Below the pieces are notes generated by a model, which saw nothing but the letters and a program-made list of their open reading frames with translations, made no database searches and was not told the DNA's origin. This document shows, one piece after another, positions 32,208-38,168 of a stretch of 38,168 nucleotides of DNA; position 1 is the first letter of the stretch, and each line of letters starts with the position of its first letter. The DNA comes from Scatosoma sp045654025 (lineage in GTDB: Bacteria; Bacillota; Clostridia; Christensenellales; Borkfalkiaceae): contig JAZOMO010000038.1 of NCBI GenBank assembly GCA_045654025.1, positions 1-38,168 of the forward strand, given 5' to 3'. Position numbers and translations under genes: made by a program.

Positions 32208-33624
32208 TTTCTACCTCTCCGTTCTTTTCAGAAATTTTATAGTCGTATTTGTTGTGTACAGGTACGGGCTCTGCCGTCGGATAATTGCCATCAAAGCACG
32301 CCGCGCAGTAGCCTTTACATCTCCCGCCCTCGCCAAGCTTGAACACGTCCTCTAAGGGCAGGAATGCCACCGAGTCCGCGCCGAAGATTTGCGCCATTTC
32401 CTCCGTCGTATGATTGCAGGCAATCAACGATTTTCTCGAAGAGATATCCGTGCCGTAATAACAGGGATTCAAGAAGGCAGGCGCAGACGAGCGTACGTGT
32501 ACTTCCTTTGCCCCAGCCTCTTTCAAAAGCTTGACTACCCTTGCGCAGGTCGTGCCGCGAACGATAGAGTCGTCCACCAAAATGACACGCTTGCCCTTTA
32601 CCGTTTCCGGGACGGGATTTAACTTGATTTTTACCTTGTCCTCACGGACGTTTTGACCAGGATCAATGAAGGTTCTGCCGATGTACTTGTTCTTAATCAG
32701 CCCCAAGCCGTACGGAATCCCCGATTCTTCAGCGTAGCCGATTGCCGCGTCAATCCCCGAATCGGGCGCGCCGATGACGACGTCTGCCTCGGTAGGATAT
32801 GCCTTTGCAAGGTATGCGCCTGCGCGCTTTCTCGCAAGGTGCACCGAACAGCCAGCCAGCGTAGAATCCGGACGAGCCGTATATAAGTATTCGAATACGC
32901 ACATTCTTTCGAGGCACTCTTCCGTGTGACCGTCCAGCGTGCGAACGCCGTCCTTCGTAAAGACAACGATTTCACCCTTTTTTATATCACGAACGTATTG
33001 CGCGCCCACCGAAACGAGGGCACAGCTCTCGCTGGAAACGACGTACTCGCCATCCCCACGACGGCCGAAGCAAAGAGGCTTAATCCCGTGAGGGTCACGC
33101 ACCGCAATCATCTTCTGCGGCGACATAATCACCATCGCAAAGGAGCCCTCAAATTTTTCCATCGCCTTGTATACCGCCTCTTCAATCGATGAGGAATGAA
33201 TACGTTCCCTGATAATCGCCGCCGAAATAATTTCCGCGTCGTTGCCAGTGTGGAAAATCGAGCCTTCCAGCTCCATTTTTTCTTTCAGTTGAGCCGCATT
33301 GACCAGCTTGCCGTCGATGGAAATTGCCAGCTTCCCCTTGCTGTGATTGACGACGATAGGCTCTGCATTGATGCGGTCCTTGGTCGCACTCGTACCATAG
33401 CGAACGTTGCCTACCGCCATCTGCCCCAGACCAAGGCTGCCTAATACGTCGTGCGTGAACACTTCGTTGACAAGGCCAGAGTCCTTATAGGCATGAAACA
33501 CCCCGTCGTCACCCACGACGATACCGCAGGAAGCCTGACCACGATGTTGCAAAGCGTACAACCCATAGTATACGCTGGAGGCAACGTCTGCCGTTTCCGT
33601 GCCGAAGATACCGAATACTGCCAT
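32194..33624 (-). CDS. purF: Amidophosphoribosyltransferase with degenerate glutaminase site
   Basis: A 476-residue protein for the first step of purine synthesis, making phosphoribosylamine from PRPP. The phosphoribosyltransferase half is intact, with VILVDDSIVRGTT near residue 350, and all four Fe-S cysteines of the Bacillus type are present (RMCVFEY, NPCYYG and CAACF). The N-terminal glutaminase is odd: where the family has CGVFGI with the catalytic cysteine as first mature residue, this protein starts MAVFGIFG with no cysteine, and the oxyanion AHNGN is SIDGK. Arg in NVRYGT and Asp in GNDAEI remain. An in-frame TGA lies 18 nt upstream, so no earlier start restores the cysteine. It may use free ammonia or an ammonia-supplying partner. 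Confidence 0.93.
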   Translation of the reverse strand: MAVFGIFGTETADVASSVYYGLYALQHRGQASCGIVVGDDGVFHAYKDSGLVNEVFTHDVLGSLGLGQMAVGNVRYGTSATKDRINAEPIVVNHSKGKLAISIDGKLVNAAQLKEKMELEGSIFHTGNDAEIISAAIIRERIHSSSIEEAVYKAMEKFEGSFAMVIMSPQKMIAVRDPHGIKPLCFGRRGDGEYVVSSESCALVSVGAQYVRDIKKGEIVVFTKDGVRTLDGHTEECLERMCVFEYLYTARPDSTLAGCSVHLARKRAGAYLAKAYPTEADVVIGAPDSGIDAAIGYAEESGIPYGLGLIKNKYIGRTFIDPGQNVREDKVKIKLNPVPETVKGKRVILVDDSIVRGTTCARVVKLLKEAGAKEVHVRSSAPAFLNPCYYGTDISSRKSLIACNHTTEEMAQIFGADSVAFLPLEDVFKLGEGGRCKGYCAACFDGNYPTAEPVPVHNKYDYKISEKNGEVENEKF

Positions 33625-33628
33625 TCGA

Positions 33629-34339
33629 TTATTCCCCCATCAAACGGCGCATCATTTCCTGATAAGCGCCTTCTACACCGCCAAGGTCACGACGGAAACG
33701 GTCCTTGTCCAGTTTTTCGCCCGTCGTCGAATCCCAGAAACGGCAGGTGTCGGGGGAAATTTCGTCTGCAAGGACGATTTCACCATCTACCGTCTTACCA
33801 AATTCCAGCTTGAAGTCTACAAGAGTGACGTTCAATTTCTTGAAATATTCCTTCAACGTTGCGTTTACCTTAAACGCCATTTCCTTAATCTGTTCGATTT
33901 CCGCCTTGGTCGCAAGTTTTAACGCGAGCGCGTGATATTCGTTCAAAAGAGGGTCGCCAAGGTCGTCGTTCTTATAGGAAAACTCGATGGTGGGCGCGTC
34001 GAACACAACGCCTTCCTCTACGCCGTAACGCTTTGCAAACGAGCCTGCGGAAATGTTGCGGATGATGACCTCCAAAGGAACGATGGACACCTTCTTTACC
34101 AAGGTTTCACGGTCGGAAAGCTCTTCCACAAAGTGGGTCTTTACCCCTTCCTTTTCCAAAATCTGCATGAGGAAGTTGCTCATCTTATTGTTGATGACGC
34201 CCTTGCCTGCAATCGTACCCTTCTTCAAACCGTTGAATGCGGTTGCATCGTCCTTGTAGGACACGATGACTTTCGAAGCATCGTCCGTAGCATACACTCT
34301 TTTTGCCTTGCCTTCGTACATTTGCGCTCTTTTTTCCAT
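33629..34339 (-). CDS. purC: SAICAR synthetase
   Basis: A 236-residue ATP-dependent ligase adding aspartate to CAIR. Diagnostic segments are MYEGKAKRVYATDD, YKDDATAFNGLKKG, KGVINNKMSNFLMQ, VPLEVIIRNISAGSFAKRYG, VDFKLEFGKTVDG and DEISPDTCRFWD. It lies 50 nt after purE and 4 nt before purF. Confidence 0.97.
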   Translation of the reverse strand: MEKRAQMYEGKAKRVYATDDASKVIVSYKDDATAFNGLKKGTIAGKGVINNKMSNFLMQILEKEGVKTHFVEELSDRETLVKKVSIVPLEVIIRNISAGSFAKRYGVEEGVVFDAPTIEFSYKNDDLGDPLLNEYHALALKLATKAEIEQIKEMAFKVNATLKEYFKKLNVTLVDFKLEFGKTVDGEIVLADEISPDTCRFWDSTTGEKLDKDRFRRDLGGVEGAYQEMMRRLMGE

Positions 34340-34389
34340 AATATTTATCTCCGTTAAAAAATTTTATTCTTTTTGATTGAAAGAGTTGA

Positions 34390-34878
34390 TTAAAGCAGAG
34401 TCTGCAACGCCTTGTCGTCTGCGTTGATTTTCTCTCTCATTGCCGCCTTGTAAGCCACAAGCTGAGCCTCGATTTCGGGGTACTTAATCCCCAAAATTTG
34501 CAGGGCAAGCAAGCCTGCGTTTTCGCCGCCGTTGACACCCACCGTCGCCACGGGAATCCCCGCAGGCATCTGCACGATAGACAGTAGGCTGTCCAAGCCA
34601 CCCATCATATCCGTCTTTACGGGCAAGCCGACGACAGGCAGAGTGGTCAATGCCGCAATCACACCGCCAAGGTGCGCCGCTTTTCCCGCCGCGCAGATGA
34701 GAACTTCCATACCGTTTGCGCGTGCGTTCGCCGCAAATTCATGCGCTTCGTCGGGCGTTCTGTGCGCGGAAATTACGCGAACTTCTACCTCTACGCCAAA
34801 CTTTTTGAGTACAGATACCGCAGGTTTTACCACCTCGAAATCCGATTTACTACCCATTAAAATACCTACTTTTGCCAT
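34390..34878 (-). CDS. purE: N5-carboxyaminoimidazole ribonucleotide mutase, class I
   Basis: A 162-residue enzyme producing CAIR. It shows VGILMGSKSDFEVVKPA, RVISAHRTPDEAHEFA, CAAGKAAHLGGVIAALT, LPVVGLPVKTD and LDSLLSIVQMPAGIPVATV, the full class I pattern. PurK, which makes the substrate of class I PurE, is not next to it as is common; it may lie elsewhere. It is the first gene of the operon, and its ribosome binding site lies in a predicted hairpin. Confidence 0.97.
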   Translation of the reverse strand: MAKVGILMGSKSDFEVVKPAVSVLKKFGVEVEVRVISAHRTPDEAHEFAANARANGMEVLICAAGKAAHLGGVIAALTTLPVVGLPVKTDMMGGLDSLLSIVQMPAGIPVATVGVNGGENAGLLALQILGIKYPEIEAQLVAYKAAMREKINADDKALQTLL

Positions 34879-34883
34879 AACTT

Positions 34884-35121
34884 ACTCCTTTTTTTAACAA
34901 AAAGGAGTGCAACCGTAGTTGCACCCCGTATTTTTTATAATTCCTTGCTTTTGAGGGAAATTAAGATTTTTTTGCGCGTGAAAAAACCGCCGCAGGTCTT
35001 ACCTGCCTTACCAAGAGCATTTTTACCATTCAAGTACACTCGATTCTTCACAGCGCCGTCCTCTTTTGTCCTTGCTTTTTGTTCGCGTTTTCCCTCTATC
35101 GTTTTCCCCATTCAATTGTCT
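34884..35121 (-). promoter_or_regulatory. purE operon leader with terminator and RBS-hiding hairpin
   Basis: The leader is about 240 nt. Its 3' end holds an intrinsic terminator: GGGGTGCAAC, loop TACG, GTTGCACTCC (34927-34904), then TTTTTG. Next, ACTCCTTTTT (34908-34899) can pair perfectly with AAAAAGGAGT (34893-34884), which includes the purE ribosome binding site. The two stems share ACTCC at 34904-34908 and exclude each other. Further up, GCAGGT-AAG-ACCTGC (35006-34992) followed by GGCGGTTTTTT may be another pause or terminator. I do not see the cores of guanine, PRPP or ZTP riboswitches. Confidence 0.6.
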
Positions 35122-35127
35122 ATTCTC

Positions 35128-35156
35128 ATTATAGCAAACCAAAACGAAAAAAGCAA
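35128..35156 (-). promoter_or_regulatory. Sigma-A promoter of the purine operon
   Basis: On the minus strand TTGCTT (35156-35151), 17 nt, TATAAT (35133-35128), with start near 35121. Confidence 0.75.
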
Positions 35157-35187
35157 GTGTATGAGCGTAAAAATATTTCATATTTTA

Positions 35188-36420
35188 TCACTTATTTTCT
35201 TTCTTGAAGCTTTTTGCAAACTTTTCCGCCACTGCGCATAGGAGCGCCGCTCCATACGGCAAAGCTTCCTCGTCAAAGCGTACCTTCGGGCTATGCAACG
35301 GCTGAGCGTACCCTTTCTCTCTTTGCCCTGCGCAAAGCCCCACCATGATTGAGGGAACTTTTTGGGAGATATACGCAAAGTCCTCGCTGCCGCCTACACC
35401 CCCTTGCGGCAACTGCGAAGAAAGCAGGGTGCGCCTTTCCCCTATCGTTTCTTGGGCAATCTCGTACACCGCTTTTGACAAGCCCTCGTCGTTGGCAAGG
35501 CAGGGACAGCCGCTTTTGAAGACCACCCTCGCCCTGCCACGCAGTCCTCTTGCCGTTGCCGAGGCGATTTCCTGCAGCCGTTTTTTTAGGTACGCGCGCG
35601 TTCCCTCGTCCATCGCGCGCAGAGTGCCGCCGAGCGTTGCCTTTTCCGCAATCGCATTGTCCGCATTCCCCGCCGCAAACCGACCAAAGGTCAGCGTGGC
35701 GTAGTTTTTAGGGGAAACCTCTCGCGCAGAGAGGGTCTGCATTCCGTCCACGATTTTTGCGCCTATTAGGATAGCGTCCACCCCCTGCCAAGGGGATGAG
35801 CCGTGACAGCCTTTGCCTGTAATTTCAATATCAAAAAAGTCGGCGGCAGGGGCGCTGACCCCACCTGCCGAAACCACCGCCGTCCCTACGGGAAAGGGCA
35901 TCTGAGGCAGGACATGCAACATCATCGCCCCATACACTCCACGCAAAACGCCGTCCTCGACACAGTCCGCCGCGCCTGCAAGCACCTCTTCCGCAGGCTG
36001 AAATAAGAGGCGTAGTCTGCCTCGCAGATTTTTCTCCCTCTCCTTGAAAAGCGCCGCCGCACCCAGCAACATCGCGGTATGCATATCGTGTCCGCAAGCG
36101 TGCATTTTGCCTGTTTTACAGGCAAATACCTCGCCCGATTTTTCTTTGATAGGCAGTCCGTCCATATCGGCGCGAAGCAGGAAACACCCCCGTACTCCCT
36201 GCCCGATTTCCGCAACGATACCTCCCTTGCCGCACTTTTTCGGGGTATAGCCCAAATCCTCTAACCGCTTGACGACATACGCCGTCGTATCAGGCAAGTC
36301 AAAACCCACCTCTGCGTTTTTATGCAAGTACCGTCTATCCTCACTCAGGTGTTTTGCCATTTGCTTTGCTCTACTTAAAATTTCCATACGGTCAGTATGC
36401 GCAGGGGGGAAATATTCCAT
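35188..36420 (-). CDS. M20 family amidohydrolase (hippurate hydrolase / N-acyl-amino acid deacylase type)
   Basis: A 410-residue zinc or cobalt amidohydrolase of the M20D group, which removes acyl groups from amino acids. Metal-site blocks are FLLRADMDGLPI, KMHACGHDMHTAMLLGAA, LLFQPAEEVLAGA, MLHVLPQMP and GGSEDFAYISQKVPS. The dimerisation insert (about residues 190-310) starts AADFFDIEITGKGCHGSS. The start is uncertain: the ATG at 36387 (MEILSRAKQ) fits the family N-terminus better, but neither it nor 36420 has a good ribosome binding site. The substrate cannot be read from sequence. It is divergent from the oxidoreductase gene 43 nt away. Confidence 0.9.
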   Translation of the reverse strand: MEYFPPAHTDRMEILSRAKQMAKHLSEDRRYLHKNAEVGFDLPDTTAYVVKRLEDLGYTPKKCGKGGIVAEIGQGVRGCFLLRADMDGLPIKEKSGEVFACKTGKMHACGHDMHTAMLLGAAALFKEREKNLRGRLRLLFQPAEEVLAGAADCVEDGVLRGVYGAMMLHVLPQMPFPVGTAVVSAGGVSAPAADFFDIEITGKGCHGSSPWQGVDAILIGAKIVDGMQTLSAREVSPKNYATLTFGRFAAGNADNAIAEKATLGGTLRAMDEGTRAYLKKRLQEIASATARGLRGRARVVFKSGCPCLANDEGLSKAVYEIAQETIGERRTLLSSQLPQGGVGGSEDFAYISQKVPSIMVGLCAGQREKGYAQPLHSPKVRFDEEALPYGAALLCAVAEKFAKSFKKENK

Positions 36421-36463
36421 TCCGCGATTAAAAATCCCGTCAATGCAACAAACTTAAAATACT

Positions 36464-37972
36464 ATGGCAAAAATCGTAATCATCGGCGGCGGCGTTGCAG
36501 GCTTGTCCGCAGGCATCTACGCAAGAAAAAACGGCCACCAAGTGACCATCCTCGAACGACAAAAGTCGGCAGGCGGCAACCTCACGGGTTGGAAACGCAA
36601 GGGGTACACGATTGACAACTGCATTCACTGGCTGACCGGCACAAACCCGAATACCGAGCATTACCGCATTTGGCAGGAGCTTGGCGCATTTGACGATGCC
36701 TTGGTGCACTATCCAACCTCACTCTACACCTACGAGGAGGGAGGGCAGAGACTCTCTCTTTACGCCGATTTGGAAACGCTTGAGGGTGAAATGCTTAGAA
36801 TTTCCCCCGACGACGAAAGGGAAATCCTTGCCCTTACCAAAGCCGTGCGCGCGATGCAAGCGTATATGGGCATCGGCGGCGAAAAGATGGATAAAAAAGC
36901 CTCTTTGCCTCAAACGCTTGCACACTTCCCCTGCCTTTTGAAATACTATGGAATGTCCACGCAGGACCTTGCAGGACGTTTTTCCCATCCGCTTTTGCAA
37001 CGATTTATCCTCTGTATGCTGGGGCGGAAGTTTACCGCTTTGGCGTTCCTCGTGGTCACTGCAACCTTTTGCGGCAAAAACGGCGGGATTCCGCAGGGCG
37101 GTAGCATAGAGGTGGCGCGCAGAATCGCAAAGCGATTTACAAGCCTTGGCGGAGAACTGTTGCTTGGCAAAGAAGTCGTAAAAATCCACACGATAGGCAA
37201 CCGAGCCGTCGAGGTGGAATTGTCCGACGGCACAAGGGAAACCGCCGACTATTTCGTGTGCGCTTGCGATGCGAAAATCACCTTTAATCGGCTGCTTGGC
37301 AAAAAGCTGCCGCGCGCCCTACAAAGACAATACGACGACCCGAATATGCCCCTCTTTTCCGCCTGCCACGCCGCTTTTTCCTGCGATGTTGCCGACCTAA
37401 ACTTTCGAGGGGATTTTATGTTCCCTCTGCCTTGGCAATATCAAAAGCTGCTGAAAACCCCCTACCTTATCTTGCGTGAGTTTTCGCACGAGCCCACCTT
37501 TGCGCCCGAGGGCAAAACGGTGTTGCAAACGCTGACCTTCTGCAACGAAAAGACGGCAAGGGAATGGATTGCCTTAAAAGAAAACAAGGCGGCGTATCGG
37601 CAGAAAAAACGGGAGCTTGCCGAGGCGATTTCCACCGCAATCTGCGAAAAATTACCGCAAATGCGCGGAAAATTACAATGTCTTGACGTGTGGACACCTG
37701 CCACCTATCACCGCTATACGGGCGGAGAGGCAGGGGCGTTTATGAGCTTTGTCTTGCCAAAAAACAAGCCACCCTTCCCTATCCCCGCCTCTATTCCTGG
37801 ACTGAAAAACGCATTCCTTGCCACGCAGTGGCAACAAGCGCCCGGGGGCTTGCCCACGGCGGCAAGCTTGGGCAAGCAAGCCGCTGAAATTATACAAAAA
37901 AAGGAAAGCGCACGCGCCTTCCTTTCTACTCTTTTTCCTACGAAAAAACAAAAACCTCGCCCTGTTTCGTAG
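36464..37972 (+). CDS. FAD-dependent oxidoreductase, phytoene desaturase (CrtI)-like
   Basis: A 502-residue flavoprotein. The N-terminal FAD-binding fold is clear: IVIIGGGVAGLSAGIYARKN followed by the acidic end of the second strand (TILERQ) and AGGNLTGW. IPQGGSIEVARRIAKRF near residue 210 and the C-terminal AFLATQWQQAPGGLPTAA match the CrtI/retinol saturase group. No carotenoid genes are nearby, and such proteins in Clostridia often have unknown substrates. The ATG has no clear ribosome binding site. After about residue 475 the tail is basic and low complexity. Confidence 0.88.
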   Translation: MAKIVIIGGGVAGLSAGIYARKNGHQVTILERQKSAGGNLTGWKRKGYTIDNCIHWLTGTNPNTEHYRIWQELGAFDDALVHYPTSLYTYEEGGQRLSLYADLETLEGEMLRISPDDEREILALTKAVRAMQAYMGIGGEKMDKKASLPQTLAHFPCLLKYYGMSTQDLAGRFSHPLLQRFILCMLGRKFTALAFLVVTATFCGKNGGIPQGGSIEVARRIAKRFTSLGGELLLGKEVVKIHTIGNRAVEVELSDGTRETADYFVCACDAKITFNRLLGKKLPRALQRQYDDPNMPLFSACHAAFSCDVADLNFRGDFMFPLPWQYQKLLKTPYLILREFSHEPTFAPEGKTVLQTLTFCNEKTAREWIALKENKAAYRQKKRELAEAISTAICEKLPQMRGKLQCLDVWTPATYHRYTGGEAGAFMSFVLPKNKPPFPIPASIPGLKNAFLATQWQQAPGGLPTAASLGKQAAEIIQKKESARAFLSTLFPTKKQKPRPVS

Positions 37973-37979
37973 TATTTTA

Positions 37980-38168
37980 AGCTGACAAAACTTGAACCAT
38001 TTAGGTTTTAACGGCGAGAAATTCCCCAACTGTGCAGGATTTCCTCTTGTAATACGAACAGTATTCCTGCGCGAAAATCCTTTCATTTAAGAAATTTCGC
38101 GCTCGTAAAAACTGCGAAGCATCTTAAAATAGAGATTTTGTGATGCATTTAGACGGTGGCGACCGCTG
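37980..38168. repeat. Dispersed repeat at the right window edge
   Basis: AGGTTTTAACGG near 38002 and TTAAAATAGAGATTTTGTGATG near 38125, then GGTGGCGACCGC, match AGGTTTTGACGG and TTAAAATAGGGATTTTG..GGTGGTGACCGC at 23895-23975, with a different stretch between them. That middle contains AGGATTTC..GAAAATCCT-type inverted arms. The element runs beyond the window. Confidence 0.6.

Noticed and set aside
34928..35121. Known guanine, PRPP or ZTP riboswitch in the purE leader
   Set aside because: I looked for their conserved cores by eye and did not find them; a covariance model search would settle this.

Overview
This window looks like chromosomal DNA from an anaerobic member of the Bacillota (class Clostridia), probably an uncultured gut lineage. 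The pointers are a Clostridium-type single-chain PurL, a PurF with iron-sulfur ligands, fused IspDF, meso-diaminopimelate dehydrogenase, two YitT proteins, a DUF1540 protein, a DUF1858 protein, strong AAGGAG ribosome binding sites and many TTGACA-17-TATAAT promoters. Genus cannot be settled from the window. There is no phage, plasmid, insertion sequence or CRISPR array.

Layout. 1-2598 (-) is most of rpoB, with its own promoter and about 270 nt of leader, and no rplJL upstream. 2952-5730 (+) is rqcP-like, ispDF and radA. 5731-6485 has no gene and holds repeats. 6486-8699 (-) is ddh, yitT and a BFD-type ferredoxin. 8849-10123 (-) is purA with a structured leader. 10410-10904 (+) is a Nudix hydrolase with a zinc ribbon. 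10951-12060 (-) is a PfoR-like PTS IIC protein. 12194-12358 (-) is a small DUF1540 protein. 12495-14401 (+) is rplI, a second yitT and HU. 14452-17791 (-) is radC, a histidine kinase, a response regulator and a HAD phosphatase. 17997-19361 (+) is a PepV-type dipeptidase. 19841-23320 (+) is a surface-protein operon: an 856-residue secreted protein, an unannotated 41-residue acidic peptide and a Ser/Asp-repeat lipoprotein. 23376-24254 is a dense patchwork of repeats ending at tRNA-Glu(CUC). 24458-24658 (-) is DUF1858. 24764-34878 (-) is a purine operon, purE-C-F-M-N-D-L, with a CpsB-type PHP phosphatase as last gene. 35188-36420 (-) is an M20 amidohydrolase, 36464-37972 (+) a CrtI-like oxidoreductase, and the window ends in another repeat.

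How the genes work together. The purine operon plus purA cover most of PRPP to AMP; purH, purB and the GMP branch are not here. The operon leader carries an intrinsic terminator that shares bases with a second hairpin hiding the purE ribosome binding site. PurF looks as if it has lost its glutaminase: the N-terminal catalytic cysteine is absent and the oxyanion asparagine is aspartate, while the phosphoribosyltransferase and Fe-S ligands are kept.

The points most worth following are the PurF change, the purE leader switch, the three-gene surface operon with its 41-residue peptide, the facing rpoB/rqcP promoters, the purA leader hairpin and the several MITE-like and tandem repeat families. All calls come from reading the sequence; no database search was run.
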